Shown in pieces: positions 1-5,031 of a DNA stretch of 5,031 nt. A model generated the notes under the pieces. The model was not told where the DNA came from. It saw only the letters and a program-made list of their open reading frames with translations, and did not search any database. Location of the stretch: contig PWHA01000192.1 in assembly GCA_003554685.1 (NCBI GenBank), forward strand, positions 1-5,031, read 5' to 3'. Every line of letters begins with the position of its first letter. Position 1 is the stretch's first letter. Source of the stretch: Halanaerobiaceae bacterium. Its GTDB lineage: Bacteria; Bacillota; Halanaerobiia; Halanaerobiales; Halarsenatibacteraceae. A program made the position numbers and the translations under genes.

Positions 1-5
1 AAAAA

Positions 6-992
6 ATGAGCAGACCAGTTACACTTTTTACCGGACAATGGGCAGATTTATCATTTGAAGAGATTTGCAAACTGGCCAGCGAGATGGGTTATGATGGACT
101 GGAAATTGCATCCTGGGGAGATCATTTTGAAGCTGATAAAGGCCGGGGTATGGATTATATTAAAAACAAAAAAGAAATTCTTGAAAAATACAATCTGGAT
201 TGCTGGGCCATTGGAACCCATATTATAGGTCAATGTGTTGGTGCCAGGTACGATAAAAGATATGATGGGTTTGCTCCAGATGAAATAGCAGGAAAACCAG
301 AGAAAATTCAAGAATGGGGAATTGAACAGATGAAATTACTGGCAGAGGGAGCCAGAAATATGGGCTGTGATATCATAACAGGGTTTACCGGATCGCCCAT
401 CTGGAAATTTTTCTATTCTTTTCCCTCAACTTCGCAGGAGATGATAGCTGAAGGATATCAGGAAATCAAGAGGCTCTGGGATCCTATTTTTGATGTTTTT
501 GATGAACACAACGTTAAATTTGCTCTTGAAGTTCATCCCACGGAAATAGCCTTTGATTATTACACCACCGAGAGATTATTACAGGAGTTTGACTATCGAG
601 AAACTTTAGGGATTAATTTTGATCCCAGCCATTTAATCTGGCAGGGCGTTGAACCTCATATTTTCCTGAGGGATTTTTCAGAGCGAATTTACCACGTCCA
701 TATGAAAGATGCGGCAGTCACACTTGATGGTAAAGCTGGAATCCTATCCTCCCATCTGCCCTTTGGCGATTTAAGAAGAGGCTGGGATTTTAGATCATTG
801 GGACATGGGGATGTTGACTTTGAAGAAATTATCAGACAGCTTAATGAGATGAATTATACTGGCCCGCTTTCAGTTGAATGGGAAGATGATGGAATGGACA
901 GGATATATGGAGCAACAGAAGCAGTCGAATTTGTTAAAAATATTGATTTTAAACCATCTGAACTGGCCTTTGATGATTCGATGGGAAATTAA
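6..992 (+). CDS. Sugar phosphate isomerase/epimerase-like TIM-barrel protein (AP endonuclease 2 superfamily)
   Basis: This 328-residue cytoplasmic protein belongs to the xylose isomerase-like TIM-barrel family (AP_endonuc_2), whose members isomerise, epimerise or cleave sugars and keto-sugars using a divalent metal. Likely metal ligands are E175 (ALEVHP), D206 and H209 (NFDPSH), H230/H232 (YHVHMKD) and E291 (SVEWED), each at the end of a predicted barrel strand. The N-terminus MSRPVTLFTGQWADL and the acidic tail ending AFDDSMGN are typical of a subgroup often found beside Gfo/Idh/MocA oxidoreductases and sugar ABC transporters, so the ATG start is credible. Only five bases precede it, so its ribosome site lies outside the window. 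The gene lies 36 nt before the transporter ATPase and is probably cotranscribed with it. The family is secure but the substrate is unknown. Isomerase, C3-epimerase, or a role in 3-keto-glycoside or C-glycoside processing are all possible. Confidence 0.9.
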   Translation: MSRPVTLFTGQWADLSFEEICKLASEMGYDGLEIASWGDHFEADKGRGMDYIKNKKEILEKYNLDCWAIGTHIIGQCVGARYDKRYDGFAPDEIAGKPEKIQEWGIEQMKLLAEGARNMGCDIITGFTGSPIWKFFYSFPSTSQEMIAEGYQEIKRLWDPIFDVFDEHNVKFALEVHPTEIAFDYYTTERLLQEFDYRETLGINFDPSHLIWQGVEPHIFLRDFSERIYHVHMKDAAVTLDGKAGILSSHLPFGDLRRGWDFRSLGHGDVDFEEIIRQLNEMNYTGPLSVEWEDDGMDRIYGATEAVEFVKNIDFKPSELAFDDSMGN

Positions 993-1016
993 TGAAACGG
1001 TCATTATGAAATATCT

Positions 1017-1025
1017 GGAGGGTGA
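1017..1025 (+). promoter_or_regulatory. Shine-Dalgarno site deciding the TTG start of the ATPase gene
   Basis: GGAGGGTGA lies 7 nt (counted from GGAGG) upstream of a TTG codon at 1029. A TGA at 1023-1025 closes the same frame, and the next in-frame ATG encodes M48, past the Walker A motif. TTG is therefore the only start that preserves the nucleotide-binding site. Confidence 0.85.
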
Positions 1026-1028
1026 ACA

Positions 1029-2528
1029 TTGGCCGATAAACTGCTTGAAACAAAGAATATAGCCAAGGAATTTGGTCCGGTCAGAGTTCTGGATGAAATT
1101 AACTTTGATCTCTATCCTGGAGAAGTACATGCGGTGATAGGAGAAAATGGGGCGGGCAAATCTACGCTGATGAAGATTATTTCAGGCTATCATCAGCCCA
1201 CAGAAGGGCAGCTATTTTTAGATGGCCAGGAAATTGAATTAGGTGATATTATTGAGGGAGAAAAAAATGGAATAGTCATGATTTATCAGGAATTAAACCT
1301 TGCTGAAGATTTGACAGTAGAAGAAAATATATTTTTGGGGCAGGAAAAGAAGAAAAGCCTGCTGCTGGATGAAAACAAAATGAAGGATGAAACAATAAAT
1401 ATTCTCAGGGAGTTAAACAGTAAAATTTCTCCCGGTGATAGAATAAAGAATTTGAGCATCTCAAATCAGCAGATGGTGGAAATTGCTAAAGCAGTTCGCA
1501 AAGAAGCCAGGATTATTATTATGGATGAGCCAACTTCGTCGCTAACCAGGGATGAAGTAAAAGTTTTATTTGACCTGATAGAAAGATTAAAACAGGAACA
1601 GGTGGGTATAATTTTTATTTCCCATAAATTAGATGAAGTGAAGGAAGTTGCCGATAGAGTTACTGTCCTTAGAGATGGCAAACAGGTTAAAACCGAGCAG
1701 TCCAATAATTTAAGTGAAGCTGAAATGGCTAACTTAATGGTCGGGCGGGAATTGAAGGATATGTATCCCGATAAAGCAGATGGTATTAAAGATAATATTG
1801 TTCTGGAGGTTAAAAATTTCACCGTTCCGGGCTATGTGGAATCTGCCAGCTTCCAGCTGAAAGAAAGGGAGATTCTGGGTTTTGCCGGATTGGTTGGAGC
1901 AGGCAGAACCGAGCTGCTGGAGGCAGTTGTGGGTTTAAGAGAAAAAGCATCGGGAGAGGTCTATCAGAAAGGTGAATTGATAAAAATAGAAAATTATCTT
2001 GATGCTGTTAATCACAATATTGCCTATTTATCTGAGGATCGCAAGGGTAAAACTTTGCTCACAGATAAAAAAACTATTTTTAATCTGACTCTGCTGGCTT
2101 TAAAAAAATTCACCTCACCTTTCATTGATCATGAGAAAGAGTTAAAAGCATATAAAGAGGCTGAAGCTAAATTTGAAATTCAAGCCCCCCGGACCGATAT
2201 GCTGGTTAGCAAGTTGAGTGGCGGAAATCAGCAAAAGCTGGGAGTAGCTAAACTGATGGAAATTGAACCGGAAATAATAATTTTTGATGAACCAACCCGC
2301 GGGATTGATGTGGGGACCAAACAGCAGATGTACACTTTTATTAAAGAACTTACTGTTGAAAGAGGCAAATCATGCATTGTAATATCATCTGAATTACAGG
2401 AAATAATTGGGCTCTGCCATAGGGTGGTTGTGATGTGTGACGGAAAAATTACCGGTGTAGTGGAAGAGGAAGACATGAATGAAGAAACCATCATGCACTA
2501 TGCTACTGGTTTGAGGGGGGTTGTCTGA
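1029..2528 (+). CDS. Sugar ABC importer ATP-binding protein, RbsA/MglA type, two fused nucleotide-binding domains
   Basis: This 499-residue cytoplasmic ATPase powers a CUT2-family sugar importer; about 500 residues is the usual length for RbsA/MglA/XylG proteins. Domain 1 (about 5-245) has Walker A GENGAGKST (38-46), Q-loop Q87, signature LSISNQQ (142-148), Walker B IIIMDEP with D166/E167, and switch H199. Domain 2 (about 257-497) has the degenerate P-loop GLVGAGRTEL (287-296), where arginine replaces the usual lysine, followed by SEDRKG (335-340), an intact LSGGNQQK signature (396-403), Walker B IIIFDEP with D420/E421, and SSEL (453-456) in place of the switch histidine. This asymmetry, with one fully catalytic and one degenerate site, is normal for the family. 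Translation starts at TTG. The stop overlaps the permease start by one base (TGATG), suggesting translational coupling. The assignment is firm, but the transported sugar cannot be read from the ATPase. Confidence 0.97.
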   Translation: MADKLLETKNIAKEFGPVRVLDEINFDLYPGEVHAVIGENGAGKSTLMKIISGYHQPTEGQLFLDGQEIELGDIIEGEKNGIVMIYQELNLAEDLTVEENIFLGQEKKKSLLLDENKMKDETINILRELNSKISPGDRIKNLSISNQQMVEIAKAVRKEARIIIMDEPTSSLTRDEVKVLFDLIERLKQEQVGIIFISHKLDEVKEVADRVTVLRDGKQVKTEQSNNLSEAEMANLMVGRELKDMYPDKADGIKDNIVLEVKNFTVPGYVESASFQLKEREILGFAGLVGAGRTELLEAVVGLREKASGEVYQKGELIKIENYLDAVNHNIAYLSEDRKGKTLLTDKKTIFNLTLLALKKFTSPFIDHEKELKAYKEAEAKFEIQAPRTDMLVSKLSGGNQQKLGVAKLMEIEPEIIIFDEPTRGIDVGTKQQMYTFIKELTVERGKSCIVISSELQEIIGLCHRVVVMCDGKITGVVEEEDMNEETIMHYATGLRGVV

Positions 2529-3526
2529 TGAAAATAGCAAAGGCATTTGGACTTGAAGATCTAAAATTGGATTATTCAACATTTAAGGCCATAGGACCAC
2601 TGGTAGCTCTTGTATTTTTATTTATTTTAGCTACGATAATTAATCCGGCTTTTTTATCAGCCGGCAATTTAAGAAATGTGCTGGCCAGGACTGCTTTTAT
2701 CGGGATAATTGCTGTGGGATCTACTTTTGTTATAGTAGCTGGAGGCATTGATCTTTCTGTCGGCTCAATGGCAGCTTTTATTTCAGGTGTAATGATCATT
2801 GCAATGAACAGCATTTCTGGCTATTTAGGTTTTGGAATTCAGACTGTTCTGGTAGGAATGGCTGTTTCAGTCGGAGTGGGGTTTCTGGCCGGGTCTTTCA
2901 ATGGGCTATTTGTTACCAAGGGTAAAATAGAACCTTTTATTGTCACACTGGGTACCATGGGGATTTTTAGATCCCTGGTAACCTATCTGGCTGATGGTGG
3001 AACTCTATCTTTAGATTTTGGAATCAGGGCGACTTATCGTCCGGTCTATTATCAGCTAATTCTTGGGATCCCAGTGCCTGTTATTGTTTTTGCTCTTATA
3101 GCTATAATTTCTACAATTGTGCTCAAAAAGACCAGTTTTGGCAGATACTGCCTGGCAATTGGCTCAAACTACGAAGTGGCTAAATATTCAGCGATCAATG
3201 TTTCCAGAATCAGGACCATGACTTTCATTATTCAGGGTTTATGTGTCGCTATAGCTACTATTCTTTATGTGCCGAGACTGGGGGCAGCATCTTCTTCCAC
3301 AGGTCTTATGTGGGAACTGGAGGCAATTGCCGCAGTAATTATTGGCGGCACAGCCCTTAAGGGAGGCTATGGCAGAATATGGGGCACAATAGTGGGGGCT
3401 ATTATATTAACTTTAATAGGTAATATTTTAAACTTGACTGATCTTGTTAGTCCTTATCTTAACGGTACTGTTCAGGGCTTGATTATCATTGGGGCTGTTA
3501 TGTTTCAAAGAGGTGGAAACAAGTAA
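2528..3526 (+). CDS. Sugar ABC importer permease, RbsC type (BPD_transp_2)
   Basis: This 332-residue inner-membrane protein forms the translocation channel, presumably as a homodimer with the ATPase encoded just upstream. Family hallmarks are GGIDLSVGS (72-80), the PFIVTLGTMGI stretch (136-146), the cytoplasmic coupling segment TSFGRYCLAIGSN (202-214), and a C-terminal block with IIGGTALKGGYG (271-282) followed by GTIVGA. Hydrophobic segments lie at roughly 22-40, 55-72, 78-97, 104-126, 134-152, 176-199, 229-247, 265-275, 284-303 and 312-326. RbsC normally carries SL.GG where this protein has ALKGG, a conservative change. The ATG overlaps the ATPase stop by one base, with a purine run GAGGGGGG at 2513-2520 as ribosome site. 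Length and motifs indicate a complete protein. The substrate is not determinable from the permease. Confidence 0.96.
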   Translation: MKIAKAFGLEDLKLDYSTFKAIGPLVALVFLFILATIINPAFLSAGNLRNVLARTAFIGIIAVGSTFVIVAGGIDLSVGSMAAFISGVMIIAMNSISGYLGFGIQTVLVGMAVSVGVGFLAGSFNGLFVTKGKIEPFIVTLGTMGIFRSLVTYLADGGTLSLDFGIRATYRPVYYQLILGIPVPVIVFALIAIISTIVLKKTSFGRYCLAIGSNYEVAKYSAINVSRIRTMTFIIQGLCVAIATILYVPRLGAASSSTGLMWELEAIAAVIIGGTALKGGYGRIWGTIVGAIILTLIGNILNLTDLVSPYLNGTVQGLIIIGAVMFQRGGNK

Positions 3527-3580
3527 TAATGGAAAGCTGGTTTTTTGGAAGCAGAAGCCGTTTATGAGTTATTACTGAAC

Positions 3581-3592
3581 AAAGGAGGTGAT
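3581..3592 (+). promoter_or_regulatory. Orphan perfect Shine-Dalgarno-like element in the permease/binding-protein gap
   Basis: AAAGGAGGTGAT is a 12-nt exact complement of the standard bacterial 16S rRNA 3' end, much stronger than the sites used by the annotated genes here. No ATG lies 5-12 nt downstream. GTG at 3588 and TTG at 3592 overlap the element and are too close, and the first ATG (3622) is about 30 nt away. The true start of the binding-protein gene is about 95 nt downstream with its own site. By analogy with the STAB-SD element in the cry3A leader of Bacillus thuringiensis, it may bind 30S subunits and protect the downstream mRNA, raising binding-protein output. The sequence is seen directly; the role is inferred. 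The rest of the 159-nt gap holds only a 12-codon ORF from ATG 3529, a weak TCTAAT -10-like hexamer at 3645-3650 without a good -35, and no convincing terminator. Confidence 0.5.
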
Positions 3593-3672
3593 TGTCAGAA
3601 TTACAGGTTTTTTTAGGTTTCATGATGGTTTTATTCTGGCTGATTCTAATCTCAGAGCATAACATCACAAAA

Positions 3673-3679
3673 AGGGGGA
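3673..3679 (+). promoter_or_regulatory. Shine-Dalgarno site deciding the GTG start of the binding-protein gene
   Basis: AGGGGGA lies 7 nt (counted from its last G) upstream of GTG at 3686. The frame is closed upstream by TAA at 3647-3649 with no ATG, GTG or TTG in between. Starting at this GTG gives a normal signal peptide beginning MKKAG, whereas the next methionine (M20) would remove it. Confidence 0.8.
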
Positions 3680-3685
3680 TTTACA

Positions 3686-4645
3686 GTGAAAAAAGCAGGT
3701 ATTGGCTTATTAATTCTGGCCGTTATTGCCGTCTTTGGATTTATGGGAACTCCGGTTAGAGCTGAAGCAGAAATGACCTTTGGTATTTCAATTCCAGCAG
3801 CAACTCACGGCTGGACAGGTGGAGTTAATTACTGGGCTGAAAGAACAGTAGAAAGATTGAGGTTTAAGTATCCTGATTACAATTTCATTCTGGCAACTGC
3901 TGAGGGACCTGAGGAACAGATCAATGATATTGAGGATCTATATGCAATTCACAATATCGATGCTTTAATTATTCTGCCTTTCGAATCAGATCCTCTTACC
4001 AATCCGGTAAGATATTTGAAAGAACAGGGAGTTTTTATAACTGTTGTTGACAGAGGTCTTGCAGAAGAAGGAATCGAGGATATCTATGTTGCCGGTGATA
4101 ACCCCGGACTGGGAAGAGTTTCTGCTGAATATATGATAGACAGGCTGGATGGAACCGGAGATATTGTAGTTCTTCGAGGTATTCCCACATTAATAGATGA
4201 CCAGAGGTTTGATGCTTTTATGGAACTGGTTGATGAAACTGATATCAATGTACTGGACTGGGAATATGCCCACTGGAACAGGGATGATGGCTATGAAGTA
4301 ATGCAGGACTATTTAACCAGATTTGACCACATTGATGCTGTCTGGGCCCAGGATGATGATATTGCTCTTGGCGTAATAGAAGCAATTCGTGAAGTAGGCC
4401 GGGAAGACGAAATGTTTGTAGTTGGCGGCGCAGGAATGGTTGAAATTATTGAAAGAGTAATGGCAGGCGATGAGTTAACACCTGTTACTGTATCCTATCC
4501 TCCTGATATGATTGCTGCCGGGATCGAAATAACAGTTCTTCATTTTGATTCACCTTCGCCAATATTAGGAGAGTTTATAATTGCCTCTGAATTAATCACT
4601 CCGGAAAACGCTGAAGACTTTTATTTCCCCGACTCACCATTTTAA
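3686..4645 (+). CDS. Periplasmic sugar-binding protein of the ABC importer, RbsB-like (Peripla_BP_4)
   Basis: This 319-residue exported protein captures the sugar and delivers it to the permease. Residues 1-26 form a signal peptide: K2-K3, a hydrophobic core at about 8-21, and cleavage after VRA (26) or AEA (28). There is no lipobox cysteine, nor any cysteine in the protein. The two-lobed type I fold is recognisable from IDALIILPFESDP (91-103), VVDRG (120-124), AGDNPGLG (136-143), DDQRFDAF (171-178), AQDDDIALG (221-229) and FVVGGAG (244-250). Against E. coli RbsB, D89/R90 match D122/R123 and R141 matches R174. The positions of N190, D215 and Q235 appear to be D223, A249 and Y271, so ribose is unlikely. 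A hand count of the mature protein gives about 61 acidic and 16 basic residues, only two of them lysine, as in proteins exposed to high salt. It follows the permease after 159 nt and probably belongs to the same operon. Confidence 0.94.
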   Translation: MKKAGIGLLILAVIAVFGFMGTPVRAEAEMTFGISIPAATHGWTGGVNYWAERTVERLRFKYPDYNFILATAEGPEEQINDIEDLYAIHNIDALIILPFESDPLTNPVRYLKEQGVFITVVDRGLAEEGIEDIYVAGDNPGLGRVSAEYMIDRLDGTGDIVVLRGIPTLIDDQRFDAFMELVDETDINVLDWEYAHWNRDDGYEVMQDYLTRFDHIDAVWAQDDDIALGVIEAIREVGREDEMFVVGGAGMVEIIERVMAGDELTPVTVSYPPDMIAAGIEITVLHFDSPSPILGEFIIASELITPENAEDFYFPDSPF

Positions 4646-4664
4646 TCTAAAAATCAATATTAAT

Positions 4665-4709
4665 AAGAGAGACCCCGGGCTTTTTTCCTGTGGCCCGGGG
4701 CTTACTCTT
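4665..4709 (+). terminator. GC-rich hairpin, probable transcription terminator after the binding-protein gene
   Basis: CCCCGGGC (4673-4680) pairs perfectly with GCCCGGGG (4693-4700) around a 12-nt loop. AAGAG (4665-4669) and CTCTT (4705-4709) can extend the stem across a small internal loop. It starts 19 nt after the stop codon at 4645, the usual terminator position. It is not canonical: the six-T run is in the loop, and only TTT (4708-4710) follows the stem, partly inside it. It could also be an mRNA 3'-end stabiliser or a leaky terminator. Confidence 0.6.
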
Positions 4710-4752
4710 TCATGAAATATCTTCAAGAGCAGTAATCTTAATTTTATGTAAG

Positions 4753-4837
4753 TTGGCAGAACAAAGAAATGTATAACTTGAAAATTAGCTGGTAATTTCT
4801 CATGTTTTTTCAGGCTATAAAGTTTTCAGGTTATAAA
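4753..4837 (+). promoter_or_regulatory. Candidate promoter region for the GH4-like gene
   Basis: Several promoter-like hexamers lie between the hairpin and the GH4-like gene, but none forms an ideal pair. TTGGCA (4753-4758) and TATAAC (4772-4777) each match five of six consensus bases but are only 13 nt apart. TTGAAA (4778-4783) has only CATGTT 17 nt downstream. TATAAA occurs at 4816-4821 and 4832-4837, once in each copy of a tandem repeat, without a good -35. A promoter somewhere here is plausible because a terminator-like hairpin precedes it and a gene follows. The exact site is not resolved. Confidence 0.3.
4782..4798. promoter_or_regulatory. AT-rich inverted repeat, possible operator
   Basis: AAATTA (4782-4787) and TAATTT (4793-4798) are perfect inverted arms separated by GCTGG. 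The element overlaps the TTGAAA hexamer at 4778-4783 and lies about 150 nt before the GH4-like start, a reasonable place for a repressor site. The arms are short and AT-rich, so chance is a real alternative. It lacks the central CG typical of LacI-family operators and does not match a catabolite-repression cre site. Confidence 0.25.
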
Positions 4838-4838
4838 A
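4807..4838 (+). repeat. Two-copy 16-nt tandem direct repeat upstream of the GH4-like gene
   Basis: Unit 1 (4807-4822) is TTTTCAGGCTATAAAG and unit 2 (4823-4838) is TTTTCAGGTTATAAAA, directly abutting and identical at 14 of 16 positions. Each unit contains TATAAA. A third CAGGTT occurs at 4847-4852 without the rest of the unit. The pair may be a duplicated regulator site or duplicated -10 region, or a replication-slippage duplication. The remaining sequence to the start codon (4853-4932) is AT-rich with no further structure recognised apart from the ribosome site AGTGAGG at 4916-4922. Confidence 0.7.
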
Positions 4839-4932
4839 GGGGAAAACAGGTTTGCTTTAATAATTTTCTACTGTCATTAATTAAATCACAACCGGGTTTA
4901 ATAAATCAAACGGGAAGTGAGGAAAATAAATA

Positions 4933-5031
4933 ATGAGAAAAATTGCAATAATTGGTGCTGGAAGTATTGTCTTCTGTAAAACACTGATGCTGGATATAAT
5001 GGCAACAGAAGGACTTGAGGATACACAGTTT
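4933..5031 (+). CDS. Glycoside hydrolase family 4-like NAD-dependent glycosidase (partial, 3' end outside window)
   Basis: Only 33 codons are present. They begin with a short beta strand and a dinucleotide-binding loop IIGAGS (6-11), followed by VF (13-14) and a helix with L18 and D21. The pattern IGAGS..F...L..D fits the N-terminus of GH4 alpha-galactosidases/alpha-glucosidases such as MelA and AglA. GH4 enzymes bind NAD+ and Mn2+ and cleave glycosides through transient oxidation at C3, in the cytoplasm. ATG follows AGTGAGG (4916-4922) by 10 nt. It is separated from the binding-protein gene by a hairpin and 287 nt, so it may be transcribed from its own promoter. Its position beside a sugar importer supports a role in hydrolysing the imported glycoside. 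Another Rossmann-fold dehydrogenase cannot be excluded because the metal-binding cysteine/histidine region lies beyond the edge. Confidence 0.75.
   Translation, partial: MRKIAIIGAGSIVFCKTLMLDIMATEGLEDTQF

Noticed and set aside
874..1062. 62-codon + strand ORF bridging the epimerase and ATPase genes
   Set aside because: It is an out-of-frame reading of the epimerase 3' end that runs into the ATPase start. No ribosome site precedes it and the peptide is not recognisable.
1466..1822. 118-codon reverse-strand ORF opposite the ATPase gene
   Set aside because: It lies wholly antisense to conserved ATPase coding sequence (Walker B and switch region), shows no recognisable motif and is explained by codon bias of the real gene. 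The other reverse ORFs at 51-311, 870-1130, 2228-2494, 2394-2582 and 2572-2814 are rejected for the same reason.
1887..1916. Degenerate P-loop (GAGRTE, no lysine) and no switch histidine in the second ATPase domain, plus LSISNQQ signature in the first
   Set aside because: They looked like damaging changes, but asymmetric degenerate motifs of this kind are usual in RbsA/MglA/XylG proteins and do not indicate a broken gene.
3536..3546. T-run after GCTGG (3536-3546) as a possible terminator after the permease gene
   Set aside because: No complementary arm forms a stem directly before the T-run, so there is no intrinsic terminator here; readthrough into the binding-protein gene is more likely.
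3529..3567. 12-codon ORF starting at ATG 3529 just after the permease stop
   Set aside because: It has no ribosome site of its own and no recognisable content, and it is too short to support without expression data.
4646..4932. Possible riboswitch, tRNA or small RNA in the 287-nt gap
   Set aside because: Apart from the hairpin, the short inverted repeat and the tandem repeat, I see no conserved riboswitch core, tRNA-like cloverleaf or further GC-rich structure.

Overview
The window carries five protein genes, all on the + strand. Four are complete and the fifth runs off the right edge. Together they look like part of a sugar uptake and catabolism locus. In order they are a TIM-barrel sugar isomerase/epimerase (6-992), the double-domain ATPase of a ribose/galactose-type ABC importer (1029-2528), its permease (2528-3526), its periplasmic binding protein (3686-4645), and the first 33 codons of a glycoside hydrolase family 4 (GH4)-like NAD-dependent glycosidase (4933 to the edge).

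The organism is a moderately AT-rich bacterium with Firmicute-like strong Shine-Dalgarno (SD) sites and frequent AGA arginine codons. Two features of the binding protein narrow this down. It has a cleavable signal peptide with no lipobox cysteine, which suggests a periplasm and so a diderm cell. Its mature part is very acidic and has almost no lysine, as expected of a protein facing brine, while the cytoplasmic ATPase is lysine-rich. A diderm halophilic Firmicute of the Halanaerobiales type fits best. This is an inference from composition and not a taxonomic identification.

Layout: the epimerase, ATPase and permease are tightly packed (36-nt gap, then a TGATG stop/start overlap) and should share one transcript. 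A 159-nt gap precedes the binding protein. It contains a 12-nt perfect complement of the 16S rRNA 3' end with no properly spaced start codon, possibly an mRNA-stabilising or ribosome-loading element. A GC-rich hairpin after the binding protein probably ends the transcript. The following 287-nt non-coding stretch holds that hairpin, an AT-rich inverted repeat and a 16-nt tandem repeat containing TATAAA, and is probably the regulatory region of the GH4-like gene.

Working model: the binding protein captures a sugar or small glycoside, the ATPase and permease import it, and the GH4-like enzyme and epimerase process it inside the cell. Pocket positions that contact ribose in RbsB are changed here, so the substrate is probably not ribose and cannot be named from this window. 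No CRISPR array, tRNA, rRNA or insertion sequence was seen. The gene families are familiar; the unusual signals are regulatory and compositional.
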